From: Nocardia sp. XZ_19_385
Lineage (GTDB): Bacteria; Actinomycetota; Actinomycetes; Mycobacteriales; Mycobacteriaceae
NCBI RefSeq assembly: GCF_015355755.1
Contig: NZ_JACVEE010000002.1
Coordinates: 1,612,001-1,676,000 of the forward strand
Reading direction: 5' to 3'
Length of the DNA: 64,000 nt
Part shown: piece by piece, positions 8,686 through 18,039 of the stretch
How positions within the stretch are numbered: the stretch's first letter is position 1
How the letters are laid out: every line of letters starts with the position of its first letter
Notes under the pieces: model-generated
Told to the model about the DNA's origin: nothing
The model's input: the letters and a program-made list of their open reading frames with translations, nothing else
The model's database searches: none
Program-made: the position numbers and the translations under genes

Positions 8686-8699
8686 AGTAACACGTTCTA
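8686..8699. promoter_or_regulatory. KstR-type operator, echA19/fadD19 divergent promoter
   Basis: agtaacacgttcta keeps the full AACnnGTT core and the right half of the KstR consensus; only the first base differs. It sits 10 bases before the fadD19 GTG and 72 bases before the echA19 ATG, and so overlaps where fadD19 transcription would begin. Confidence 0.75.
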
Positions 8700-8709
8700 T
8701 TTTAGGCCT

Positions 8710-10359
<1,650 letters not shown>

Positions 10360-10380
10360 GTTCGGCTAAGTATCACCGGA

Positions 10381-10418
10381 CAAGGGCTGTCGCGTGAGCG
10401 GCAGCCCTTGCCGCTTTT
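10381..10418 (+). terminator. Intrinsic terminator after fadD19
   Basis: A 13-bp stem with minor wobble (10381-10393 with 10398-10410) and a GTGA tetraloop is followed by a run of five T. It separates fadD19 from the thioesterase gene. Confidence 0.87.
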
Positions 10419-10444
10419 TCGCCGCCCGGAACTGGAGAACGAAA

Positions 10445-11281
10445 ATGGAAGAGTTGCCGCCGCTGGCTTTCTTCGAGGCCACCTCGGATGGTTTCGAACC
10501 GCTGCCGTTCGCGCAGAGCGCCTGGTCGCCCACCATGATCAACGGACCGGCCGTCTGTGGTCTGCTGGCCCGGGAGCTGGAGAGCCAGTTCTGTCCGGAG
10601 GGCTTCCTGCCGTCGCGGCTGACGGTCGACATGTTCCGGCCGCCGCTGAAGAAGACGGCCACCGTGGTGACCAAGGTGGTGCGTGAAGGCAACCGGATCG
10701 TGGTGGCCGACGCGGTCCTGCAGCAGGACGGGCAGGACATGGCGCGCGCGACCGCGATCTTCCTGAAGCAGTCCGAGCAGCCGCCGGGGGAGCGCTGGAC
10801 CCGCGCCGAGGCGCCGCAGCCGCCGGACGTCCCGCCCGCCGACGGCCTGAGCGTCCCGTGGTGGAACAGCAGCGACAGCGCCGACGGCTGGACCAATCGC
10901 ATCCGGGACCATCAGAACGACGGCCACAAGAAGATGTGGCAGACACCGATTTCCGCGGTCCTGGGCGAGGCGCCGTCCTCGTTCGTCGGTGCGGCCATCA
11001 TCGGTGAGTCGACCAGTCTGCTCACGAACTGGGGCAGCGAGGGCGTCGGCTTCATCAACGCCGACCTGACCATCGCGCTGGCCCGTCCGTCGGAGGGGCT
11101 GGAGATCGGCCTGGAGGCCGACAACCACATCAGCGCGGACGGCGTGGCCGTGGGTAGCGCGACCCTGTTCGATCGTCATGGGGCGTTCGGTACGTGTGTG
11201 GTGACGGCGTTGGCGAACGCGCAGCGCGCGGTCAACTTCGGCGAGGGCTACCGCCACCCCGCGGAAATCGCCGCGCAGTAG
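10445..11281 (+). CDS. Acyl-CoA thioesterase-like double hot-dog protein
   Basis: A 278-residue protein resembling the TesB/4HBT_3 type of actinobacterial thioesterase, with two hot-dog halves. The first half contains NGPAVCGLLARELE and LTVDMFRPP, and the second LTNWGSEGVGFINADLTIAL. ATG 10445 is chosen because the hot-dog homology starts there (MEELPPLAFFE). Likely role: hydrolysis of acyl-CoA esters in the cytosol. The substrate is not known. A terminator lies upstream, so it is probably transcribed separately from fadD19, and no KstR site was seen for it. Confidence 0.75.
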   Translation: MEELPPLAFFEATSDGFEPLPFAQSAWSPTMINGPAVCGLLARELESQFCPEGFLPSRLTVDMFRPPLKKTATVVTKVVREGNRIVVADAVLQQDGQDMARATAIFLKQSEQPPGERWTRAEAPQPPDVPPADGLSVPWWNSSDSADGWTNRIRDHQNDGHKKMWQTPISAVLGEAPSSFVGAAIIGESTSLLTNWGSEGVGFINADLTIALARPSEGLEIGLEADNHISADGVAVGSATLFDRHGAFGTCVVTALANAQRAVNFGEGYRHPAEIAAQ

Positions 11282-11303
11282 GCGAAGCTGTTGGGGGAGT
11301 GGA

Positions 11304-11599
11304 TCAGCGGGACTGGGCGGCGTCGCCGGCCAGCAGGATCCGGCCCGAGCGGTACCGATCGGCGACCCGGTGGTGTACCCGGAAACGCGAGCACCACAGC
11401 ACCTCGGTGACTTTCACGTCCCCGCCGGGGCCGCGCTTGTCGAGGATCGACTGGATGTCCTCGGCTGCCGGGTGCTCGGGAGCCTCGTCCAGGTCGGCAC
11501 CACGATCCCGCGGCCGATCAGTTCGTCGGCGAGGCCGATTTCTTCGAGCACCTCCAAGGTCCGGGCGTGCACGACGGCGGCGCGAGAAGTGTTGGCGCC
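11304..11599 (-). pseudogene. Remnant of an FAD-dependent aromatic monooxygenase (PheA/TfdB family)
   Basis: Two blocks of one family survive in different frames. The first, TSRAAVVHARTLEVLEEIGL, is the post-FAD-site segment of FAD_binding_3 monooxygenases. The second, VLWCSRFRVHHRVADRYRSG followed by RILLAGDAA, is the distal FAD-phosphate motif. The N-terminal GxGxxG dinucleotide fold, about 150-200 middle residues and everything after GDAA are missing, and the frame changes between the blocks. The gene is therefore non-functional. It points at the neighbouring TetR gene, divergent from it, a common drug- or aromatic-inducible pairing; the TetR may be a repressor that has lost its target. 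Confidence 0.8.
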
Positions 11600-11615
11600 C
11601 TCGACTAGTCGATCC

Positions 11616-11633
11616 AGCCAACGCTTGTTGGCT
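11616..11633. promoter_or_regulatory. Palindromic operator candidate for the TetR-family gene
   Basis: AGCCAAC and GTTGGCT form perfect 7-bp arms around a 4-base spacer, 58 bases before the TetR GTG and at the 5' side of the monooxygenase remnant. The same GTTGGC half recurs at 11671-11690. Confidence 0.55.
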
Positions 11634-11690
11634 TGAACGGTAGGCCGGTCGGCTGGGGAAGTGAACGGGTGTTGGCCTACACTCGTTGGC

Positions 11691-12275
11691 GTGACTGTCG
11701 AGCCTGACGAAACCCCTGCGCGCCGCTCGGATGCCACGCGCGCGAAGATCTTGGAAGCTGCCCGGGCGCGTTTCGCCGCCGAAGGCTTTCGCAAGGCGAC
11801 GGTGCGCGCGATCGCCGCGGACGCCGAGATCGACCCGTCCATGGTCATGCGCTACTTCGGCAACAAGGACGGCCTGTTCGCGGCCGCCGTCGACATCGCT
11901 CTGGAGCTGCCCGACCTGTCGGCGGCCGCTCCGGACAGCCTGGGCGAGTTGCTGATTCATCGCTTCCTGGCGGTCTGGGAAGAACCGCCGGGCAACGAGG
12001 TCATGCTCACCCTGCTCCGTGCCGCCATCACCGACGACGCGCTCGCCGACCGCGCCCGCGCTGTCTTCGCCGAACAGGTGCTGCCCGCCGTCCTGCGCTA
12101 CGGCGACCCCGCCGACGCGCCCCGGCGCAGCGGACTCATCGCAAGTCAGCTGCTCGGCCTGGCGCTCTGCCGCTATGTCCTGCAGCTGCCGCCGGTTGTC
12201 GCGATGACTCCCGATCAGCTCATTGCCGACATCGCTCCCACGCTTCAGGGTTATCTGACCTCGCACCCCGGTTAG
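11691..12275 (+). CDS. TetR-family transcriptional regulator
   Basis: A 194-residue regulator. The N-terminal TetR helix-turn-helix is clear: RAKILEAARARFAAEGFRKA, then TVRAIAADAEIDPSMVMRYF (about residues 16-56). The C-terminal ligand domain is of the AcrR-like actinobacterial type. GTG 11691 is chosen; the upstream TTG at 11661 would add eleven residues without homology. It diverges from the monooxygenase remnant, and a palindrome lies in the gap. It overlaps the convergent MarR gene by four bases. The ligand is unknown. Confidence 0.85.
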   Translation: MTVEPDETPARRSDATRAKILEAARARFAAEGFRKATVRAIAADAEIDPSMVMRYFGNKDGLFAAAVDIALELPDLSAAAPDSLGELLIHRFLAVWEEPPGNEVMLTLLRAAITDDALADRARAVFAEQVLPAVLRYGDPADAPRRSGLIASQLLGLALCRYVLQLPPVVAMTPDQLIADIAPTLQGYLTSHPG

Positions 12276-12745
12276 GAAGGCACGGCCGAGTTGGCGGGAT
12301 CGGCGGTGCCGGAAAGGCTTTCGCCGGTTCGGGCGAGCAGGTCGCGGAGGGTGGCCAGGCCATCGGCGCCGAGGGTGCGGGTCAGCTGTTTCTCGATCGA
12401 CCGAATGTGGCCCGCGGCCACCCGGAGGGCGGTCTCGCCGGACTCGGTGAGGACGACGAGGCGGCCGCGGCGGTCGGCCGGGTCGACACGACGCTCGACG
12501 TACCCGCAGCGCTCCAGGTGGGTGATCAATTCACCCATCGACTGCTGGGTCATGCCCGCGGCTTCGGCGAGGGCGCTGATCCGCGAACCCGCCGGGTCGA
12601 GGTAGCGGAAGACCGCGTAGTGCGCGGGGCGCAAGTCGCCGTGCAGGTCGGCGTGCAATCGGCTGTTGAGCTCGTCTTCGAAGGTGCGTGTGGTCTGGAC
12701 GAGCAGCTTCAACAGGGTGATAGGCGGGTCGGCGGCTATTGACAC
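12272..12745 (-). CDS. MarR-family transcriptional regulator
   Basis: A 157-residue winged-helix regulator. The recognition region ISALAEAAGMTQQSMGELIT and the wing ERRVDPADRRGRLVVLTESG are typical of MarR. GTG 12745 is preferred because it sits at the edge of the intergenic palindrome and upstream residues lack homology. It diverges from a cupin gene with only about 30 bases between starts. The 11-bp palindrome in that gap suggests that it represses itself and the cupin gene. Confidence 0.85.
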   Translation of the reverse strand: MSIAADPPITLLKLLVQTTRTFEDELNSRLHADLHGDLRPAHYAVFRYLDPAGSRISALAEAAGMTQQSMGELITHLERCGYVERRVDPADRRGRLVVLTESGETALRVAAGHIRSIEKQLTRTLGADGLATLRDLLARTGESLSGTADPANSAVPS

Positions 12746-12751
12746 AATACA

Positions 12752-12762
12752 AAGGTTACCTT
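12752..12762. promoter_or_regulatory. MarR operator candidate, marR/cupin divergent promoter
   Basis: AAGGT-T-ACCTT is a perfect palindrome midway between the two start codons (12745 minus, 12776 plus). Confidence 0.6.
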
Positions 12763-12775
12763 CATATTGGAGCCC

Positions 12776-13318
12776 ATGGAGAGCCGGTCCCTCACATTCC
12801 GCAATGGCCACCGCGTCACCTTCGTCGAGGAAGGTGTGGACGAGCGCGGCCGCTACCTCCGGCTCGAGCACGAATTGCCCGCAGGCCGTCAGGCTGGGCC
12901 GCACTGGCACCCGGTGCTGGCCGAAACCTGGACCGTTCGGCGCGGGCGGCTCCGGTTCCGCATCGACGGCACGGAACTGATGGTGGGACCGGGCGGCACG
13001 GCCGCGGCGGCCGCGGGGGTGGTGCACGAATTCTGGTGTGAGGAGGCGGGAACGATCATCGACCACGAGATCCGGCCGCCGCTGCGGCACTGGGACATGT
13101 TCCGGCTCTGGCACGCACTGGACGCGGCCGGCAAAACCACGAAAGGCGGTATTCCGCGCAACCCGCTCGCGCTGGGGCTGCTGTGGGACTACCAGGACGG
13201 CTACCTCGGCGGCATTCCCGCCGGGCTACAGCGCTTGATTCTGGGTGGCTTGGCCGGTATCGCTCGCCGGGTGGGGAGCGAGCGGCGCTGGCTGGGCACG
13301 ATGAATCAGGCTGTCTGA
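12776..13318 (+). CDS. Cupin-domain protein
   Basis: A 180-residue protein. The cupin motif PHWHPVLAETWTVRRGRLRF (about residues 42-61) carries the histidines and glutamate that usually bind metal, and HEFW closes the second motif near residue 85. The C-terminal third is hydrophobic in places (LILGGLAGIARR) but is not a clear membrane segment. ATG 12776 is taken; TTG 12767 in frame would add three residues. It is probably controlled by the adjacent MarR. Enzymatic versus sensory function cannot be told from sequence. Confidence 0.72.
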   Translation: MESRSLTFRNGHRVTFVEEGVDERGRYLRLEHELPAGRQAGPHWHPVLAETWTVRRGRLRFRIDGTELMVGPGGTAAAAAGVVHEFWCEEAGTIIDHEIRPPLRHWDMFRLWHALDAAGKTTKGGIPRNPLALGLLWDYQDGYLGGIPAGLQRLILGGLAGIARRVGSERRWLGTMNQAV

Positions 13319-13328
13319 CAGTCGGAAA

Positions 13329-13356
13329 CGGCCCGGCGGTGAAAACCGCCGGGCCG
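13329..13356. terminator. Bidirectional terminator, cupin / fadE27
   Basis: A perfect 12-bp GC-rich stem with a GAAA tetraloop lies between convergent genes. Confidence 0.88.
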
Positions 13357-13372
13357 CTTCGTGTTCTAGGGA

Positions 13373-14476
13373 TCAGGCCGGGTTGGCCAGCGCCGCGCCG
13401 ATGGCGCGCAGGTGGTCCGTGCCCGCACCCAGGGCGAACTCGTTGTGCTTGGCCGCGGTGAAGTAGTTGTGCACGATGTGGTCGCGGTCGATGCCGACGC
13501 CGCCGTGCACGTGGACAACGGTGTGGGCGACCCGGTGGCCGGCATCGGCGGCCCAGAACTTGGCGGTGTGCACCGCCTCGCTGCTGGGCAGCCCTTCGGA
13601 CAGCCGCCACGCGGCCTGGGTGACCGCGAGGCGCAGGCCCTGGATGTCGATGTAGGCGTCGGCGAGGCGCTGAGCGACGGCTTGGAAGGCGCCGATCGGC
13701 TTGCCGAACTGTTCGCGTTCCCGGGCGTAGTCGGCGACCAGCTCCAGTGACTTCTCCAGGGTGCCGAGCTGCTGGGCGGCCAGGCCGATCCAGGCCCGGG
13801 TGAGGATCCAGTCCAGGATCTCCGCGCCGGACTCCACCGTGCCGACCAATTCGGCCGGGGTGTCGTGCAATTCGACCTCGAACTCGGCGCTGAAGTCGAC
13901 CACGCGCTGCCCGGTTACCTTCACCGAGGCATCGGCGGGATCGACCAGGAACAGCGCCGGCGCACCGGAAACGGTGGCGGGCACCAGGATCCGAGCGGCG
14001 CGATCCGCGTAGGGAACGGTGGTCTTGTTGCCGACCAGCCGCCAGCCGCCGTCCGCCTCGCGCGCGACAGTGGTGGGCTTGGCGGGCTCCCAATTGTGTT
14101 CTTCCGACAGCGCGGCAGTCAGGATGACCTCGCCCGACGCGGCCTTGCCGACCCATTCCCGCTGTGCCGCGGAACCATACGCGGCGAGCACGCCCGCGCC
14201 GACCACGATGGAGGACAGATACGGCACTGCCGCAACGGCTTTGCCGAGTTCACGCAGTACCGCGGTCTGCTCCAGGATGCCGAAATCGCCGCCGCCCAGG
14301 GCTTCCGGCAGCGCGGCGGCCAGCACGCCGGTCTCGGCGAGGGAGTTCCACAGCGGCTCGTCGTAGCGGCCTTCGGTATCGAGCGCGCGCAGCCGGTCGG
14401 CGGTGACCAGCTTGCCGCACACCTCCGCAGTCAGGCCGGCCAGGTCGTTCTGGGCTTCGGTGGGAGTGAAATCCAT
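13373..14476 (-). CDS. fadE27: Acyl-CoA dehydrogenase subunit FadE27 type (ChsE5)
   Basis: A 367-residue acyl-CoA dehydrogenase-fold protein, close to M. tuberculosis FadE27 (Rv3505). The C-terminal FAD-domain motif REREQFGKPIGAFQAVAQRL and VHVHGGVGIDRDHIVHNYF are present. The usual catalytic glutamate segment of the partner (NHERVA) has no counterpart here. Known: FadE26 and FadE27 form a heterotetramer, ChsE4-ChsE5, that starts beta-oxidation of the cholesterol side chain, with residues for FAD and catalysis split between subunits. It lies 16 bases downstream of fadE26 in the same operon. Confidence 0.9.
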   Translation of the reverse strand: MDFTPTEAQNDLAGLTAEVCGKLVTADRLRALDTEGRYDEPLWNSLAETGVLAAALPEALGGGDFGILEQTAVLRELGKAVAAVPYLSSIVVGAGVLAAYGSAAQREWVGKAASGEVILTAALSEEHNWEPAKPTTVAREADGGWRLVGNKTTVPYADRAARILVPATVSGAPALFLVDPADASVKVTGQRVVDFSAEFEVELHDTPAELVGTVESGAEILDWILTRAWIGLAAQQLGTLEKSLELVADYAREREQFGKPIGAFQAVAQRLADAYIDIQGLRLAVTQAAWRLSEGLPSSEAVHTAKFWAADAGHRVAHTVVHVHGGVGIDRDHIVHNYFTAAKHNEFALGAGTDHLRAIGAALANPA

Positions 14477-14492
14477 TGGTATACCCCTGTTC

Positions 14493-15686
14493 TCAGCGCG
14501 CGGAGGCCGGCTGGCGCAGCGCGGTCATGGCGATGATGTCGCGCTGGACTTCGTTGGTGCCGCCGCCGAAGGTCAGGATCAGCGCGGCCCGGTGGAAGCG
14601 CTCCAGGCGGCCGCGCAGTTCGGCGCCGGGGGATTCCTGGCGCAGGTAGGCCTGCGGGCCGAGGATTTCCATCAGCAGGCGATAGGCCTCGGTGGCGAGT
14701 TCGGTGCCGTAGACCTTGCAGGTGGAGGCGTCCCACATCTTCGGCGCGGCCTCGCCGCCGTGGTCGGCGCCGCTGGCGACCTGCCAGTTCAGCAGCTTCA
14801 GGTATTCCACCTTGGCGTACACCTTGGCCAGGTTGATCTGCACCCATTCCTGGTCGATGACCCGATTCCCGTTGGCGGCCTTGGTATCCCGCGCCCACTC
14901 GATGGTCTGGTTCAACGCGACCAGCAGCGGTCCGGCGGAGGTGAGTGCGACCCGCTCGTGGTTGAGCTGGTTGGTGACCAGCGACCAGCCGCCGTTCTCC
15001 GGGCCGACCAGCGAGCTCACCGGGACGCGCACGTCCTGGTAGTAGGTGGCGCTGGTGTCGGGGCCGGCCATGGTGTGCACCGGCGTCCAGGAGAAGCCCT
15101 CGGCGTCGGTCGGCACGATGAGCATGCTGATGCCCTTGTGCTTCTTCGCGGCCGGGTCGGTACGCACGGCCAGCCACACGTAGTCGGCGTAGGCGATGAG
15201 ACTGGTCCACATCTTCTGGCCGTTGATGACGTAATCGTCGCCGTCGCGCACCGCGGAGGTGCGCAGGCTGGCCAGGTCGGTACCCGAGCCCGGCTCGGAA
15301 TAGCCGATGGCGAAATGCAATTCGCCCGCGGCGATCTTGGGCAGGAAGAACTTCTTCTGCTCCTCGGTGCCGTAGTGCATGATCGTCGGCGCGACGGAGT
15401 TGATGGTCAGGAACGGCACCGGAGCGCCCGCGATGGCGGCTTCGTCGGTGAAGATCAACTGATCCATGGTGGTCCGGTCTTGCCCGCCGTACTCTTTGGG
15501 CCAGGCCATGGTGAGCCAGCCGTCCTTGCCCATCTGCTGGACGACTTCGCGGTAGACGTTGCCCTCGCCGTACTCACCGGTGGTGGAGCTCAGCGCCGCC
15601 CGGCGCTCCGGTGTGATCAGCCGCGCGAAGTAGTCGCGCAGTTCGGCGCGGAGCTCCTCCTGCTGCTGCGTGTACGCAATGCGCAT
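14493..15686 (-). CDS. fadE26: Acyl-CoA dehydrogenase subunit FadE26 type (ChsE4)
   Basis: A 397-residue protein very similar along its length to M. tuberculosis FadE26 (Rv3504), from the first residues MRIAYTQQQEELR. It has IGYSEPGSGTDLASLRT (about 127-143), LNHERVAL with Glu244 at the position of the family's catalytic base, and FGGGTNEVQRDII near the end. Known role: 3-oxo-cholest-4-en-26-oyl-CoA dehydrogenation with FadE27. ATG 15686 follows a TGAGGT sequence. A perfect KstR site lies 55 bases upstream, shared with the divergent fdxD. Confidence 0.93.
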   Translation of the reverse strand: MRIAYTQQQEELRAELRDYFARLITPERRAALSSTTGEYGEGNVYREVVQQMGKDGWLTMAWPKEYGGQDRTTMDQLIFTDEAAIAGAPVPFLTINSVAPTIMHYGTEEQKKFFLPKIAAGELHFAIGYSEPGSGTDLASLRTSAVRDGDDYVINGQKMWTSLIAYADYVWLAVRTDPAAKKHKGISMLIVPTDAEGFSWTPVHTMAGPDTSATYYQDVRVPVSSLVGPENGGWSLVTNQLNHERVALTSAGPLLVALNQTIEWARDTKAANGNRVIDQEWVQINLAKVYAKVEYLKLLNWQVASGADHGGEAAPKMWDASTCKVYGTELATEAYRLLMEILGPQAYLRQESPGAELRGRLERFHRAALILTFGGGTNEVQRDIIAMTALRQPASAR

Positions 15687-15740
15687 GGCAGTACCTCAGC
15701 CTTCGTTCGAATCTAGTAAGACCGATGATTGCATATGGAC

Positions 15741-15754
15741 TGAAACATGTTCCA
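15741..15754. promoter_or_regulatory. KstR operator, fadE26/fdxD divergent promoter
   Basis: tgaaacatgttcca fits TnnAACnnGTTnnA completely. It lies between the fadE26 start (15686, minus) and the fdxD start (15841, plus). Confidence 0.88.
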
Positions 15755-15840
15755 GTATTGAGTTCCGATCCCCTCGATGGCGGCACAGCCCGCCGTCATC
15801 GCTTGTAGGCTTCGGGCCAGGCCCGATGTAAGGAGTAACC

Positions 15841-16029
15841 ATGAAGGTCGCAGTCGATTTCGACCAGTGCGAGGCCAACGGAATCTGTGTCGGATTCGCT
15901 CCCGACGTGTTCGAACTCGATGACGAGGATCAGCTGCACGTTCAGGTGGACGACGTACCGGCCGACCAGCTCGAGGATGTCAAGGACGCCGTGGCGCAGT
16001 GCCCGAAGGCGGCGCTGAAGCTCATCTGA
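15841..16029 (+). CDS. fdxD: Ferredoxin FdxD type
   Basis: A 62-residue ferredoxin matching Rv3503c in size and position. Cluster ligands Cys10, Cys16 and Cys54-Pro55 are visible. The position between the first two, where a 4Fe-4S protein would have a cysteine, is Asn13, pointing to a 3Fe-4S cluster. ATG 15841 has a strong AAGGAG sequence. In this regulon, such ferredoxins are thought to carry electrons to or from steroid P450s or the FadE dehydrogenases. No P450 gene is present in the window. Confidence 0.9.
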   Translation: MKVAVDFDQCEANGICVGFAPDVFELDDEDQLHVQVDDVPADQLEDVKDAVAQCPKAALKLI

Positions 16030-16048
16030 TCGATGCTTGCCACGTAAC

Positions 16049-16062
16049 AGGAACACGTTCTA
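16049..16062. promoter_or_regulatory. KstR-type operator upstream of hsd4A
   Basis: aggaacacgttcta keeps the core and right half; only the first base differs from consensus. It ends 11 bases before the hsd4A GTG, giving that gene its own KstR control as well as read-through from fdxD. Confidence 0.75.
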
Positions 16063-16073
16063 GAGTCGGCCCG

Positions 16074-16976
16074 GTGAGTGAACTTAACTTGGCCGGCAAA
16101 GTAGCGATCGTCACCGGGTCCGGCGCCGGACTGGGTAAGGCCGAGGCGCTCGCCTTGGCCGCCGCGGGCGCCGCAGTGGTGGTCAACGATCTCGCCGAGA
16201 GCCCGGCCGTCGCCGAAACCCTCGCCGAGATAAGGGCTTTGGGCGCGAAAGCGGAGTTCGTCGCGGGCAGCATCGCCGAGCGGAGCACCGCCGACGCGCT
16301 GCTCCGCACCGCGCAAGAATCCTTCGGCAGCGTCGACATCGTGGTGAACAACGCGGGCATCACCCGCGACAAGATGTTGTTCAACATGTCCGACGAGGAG
16401 TTCGACGCGGTCGTCGCCGTACACCTGCGCGGGCACTTCCTGCTGACCCGCAATGCCGCGGCCTATTGGCGCGCCAAGTCCAAGGAGGCGGGCGCTCCGG
16501 TCTACGGCCGCCTGATCAACACCTCCTCGGAGGCGGGCCTGCTGGGCCCGGCGGGTCAGGCCAATTACGGTGCCGCCAAGGCGGGTATCACCGCGCTGAC
16601 CCTGACGGCCGCGCGAGCGCTGGCCCAATACGGCGTGCGCGCCAACGCGATCGCGCCCCGCGCGCGCACCGCGATGACCGAGGCCGTGTTCACCGAGGCT
16701 CCGGAAGGATCGGTGGATCCGCTCTCGCCGGATCATGTGGCCCGGTTGGTCGCCTTCCTGGCAGCGCCCGCGGCCGAGCAGGTGAGCGGTCAGTTGTTCG
16801 TGGTCTACGGGCCGATGGTGGCGCTGATGGCCGCCCCGGTGGTGGAGCAGCGCTTCGACGCGAGTGGCGATCAGTGGGCCGCCGACGACCTCGCGGCGAC
16901 CCTCGGCGGCTATTTCGCCGATCGTCCCGCCGACCAGACTTTCTCCGCGGGCCCCGCGCTGCGCGAGTTGGGCTGA
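16074..16976 (+). CDS. hsd4A: Short-chain dehydrogenase, Hsd4A type (17beta-hydroxysteroid / 3-hydroxyacyl-CoA dehydrogenase)
   Basis: A 300-residue SDR corresponding to Rv3502c. The cofactor loop TGSGAGLG is at residues 15-22, NNAG is near residue 90, and the YGAAK catalytic Tyr/Lys motif is near residue 160. The C-terminal extension after residue 230 is longer than in FabG proteins. Known: Hsd4A acts on the 3-hydroxy side-chain CoA ester and on 17-hydroxysteroids. GTG 16074 starts MSELNLAGKVAIVTG, with upstream codons overlapping the KstR site. It is transcribed toward mce4 after a 294-base gap. Confidence 0.88.
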   Translation: MSELNLAGKVAIVTGSGAGLGKAEALALAAAGAAVVVNDLAESPAVAETLAEIRALGAKAEFVAGSIAERSTADALLRTAQESFGSVDIVVNNAGITRDKMLFNMSDEEFDAVVAVHLRGHFLLTRNAAAYWRAKSKEAGAPVYGRLINTSSEAGLLGPAGQANYGAAKAGITALTLTAARALAQYGVRANAIAPRARTAMTEAVFTEAPEGSVDPLSPDHVARLVAFLAAPAAEQVSGQLFVVYGPMVALMAAPVVEQRFDASGDQWAADDLAATLGGYFADRPADQTFSAGPALRELG

Positions 16977-17141
16977 AGCACAAACGTTGATCACCGCACT
17001 CGACTTTGTTAGACATGGGTGTCGATGTGTGTGACGGCTCACAAGGCCTTAAGCAGACAAAACTGACACACGTTGCAAATACATAGGCTGATTCCGGGGA
17101 TAAGCGCAGTTCAAAAGTGACCAAAACCTCACGGCTATTAA

Positions 17142-17155
17142 GTGAACATGTTCTA
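17142..17155. promoter_or_regulatory. KstR-type operator upstream of the mce4 operon
   Basis: gtgaacatgttcta matches the core AACnnGTTnnA; only the first base is off. It lies in the 294-base gap between hsd4A and yrbE4A, 116 bases before the yrbE4A start. Nothing else recognisable is in that gap. Confidence 0.72.
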
Positions 17156-17270
17156 ATCGTTCCGAGCGATGCGGCTCCCGGGTGGGGCCGTGCCGTCAGC
17201 AACACGAGCACGTTGAGCAAGGAGGATCGCGGATGCACGACGTCCTTGCCGCGCAGGAGGAATCGCAGGA

Positions 17271-18035
17271 ATGAATGATGTCCTCGCCGTACCGTTGCGG
17301 GCAGTCGGGGGGTTCTTCGAGCTCACCGCCGCTGCCGCCCGCGCCACGGTGCGGCCACCATTCCAGCGGCGCGAATTCGTCGATCAAGCCTGGTTCATCA
17401 CCCGAGTTTCCATTTTCCCCACCCTGTTCGTGGCGATTCCGTTCACGGTGCTGGTGATCTTCACGCTCAACATCCTGCTGCGCGAGATCGGCGCGGCCGA
17501 CCTCGCCGGTGCGGCCGCGGCCTTCGGTGCGGTCACTCAGATCGGGCCGATGGTCACCGTGCTCGTCGTGGCCGGCGCCGGCGCCACCGCGATCTGCGCG
17601 GATCTGGGCGCGCGCACCATTCGCGAGGAGATCGACGCCATGCGCGTGCTGGGCATCGACCCGGTACAGCGCCTGGTGGTGCCCCGCGTACTCGCCTCCA
17701 TGTTCGTGGCGGCGCTGCTCAACGGACTCGTCTGCACCGTCGGCATCCTCGGCGGCTTCCTGTTCTCGGTCTTCCTGCAGGACGTCAATCCGGGTGCGTT
17801 CGTCAACGGCATCACGCTGCTGACCAAACTGCCCGAACTCATCATCGCCGAGATCAAGGCCGCGCTGTTCGGCCTCGTCGCCGGACTGGTCGCCTGTTAC
17901 CTCGGGCTGAACGTCAAGGGCGGACCCAAGAGCGTCGGCGACGCGGTCAACCAGACCGTGGTCTTCGCCTTCATGGCCCTGTTCGTCATCAACGTGGTGG
18001 CCACCGCGGTCAGCATCAAATTCGCGGCGCGGTGA
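17271..18035 (+). CDS. yrbE4A: YrbE4A, MlaE-type permease of the Mce4 sterol importer
   Basis: A 254-residue multi-pass membrane protein of the MlaE/YrbE family, with about five membrane segments and the EQ-loop-like LGARTIREEIDAMRVLGIDP near residues 115-135, which couples to the MceG ATPase. It is the first gene of the mce4 operon. Known: Mce4 imports cholesterol and other sterols using YrbE4A/B permeases and the MceG ATPase encoded elsewhere. ATG 17271 is preceded by a purine-rich GCAGGA sequence. Confidence 0.93.
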   Translation: MNDVLAVPLRAVGGFFELTAAAARATVRPPFQRREFVDQAWFITRVSIFPTLFVAIPFTVLVIFTLNILLREIGAADLAGAAAAFGAVTQIGPMVTVLVVAGAGATAICADLGARTIREEIDAMRVLGIDPVQRLVVPRVLASMFVAALLNGLVCTVGILGGFLFSVFLQDVNPGAFVNGITLLTKLPELIIAEIKAALFGLVAGLVACYLGLNVKGGPKSVGDAVNQTVVFAFMALFVINVVATAVSIKFAAR

Positions 18036-18039
18036 TCAC

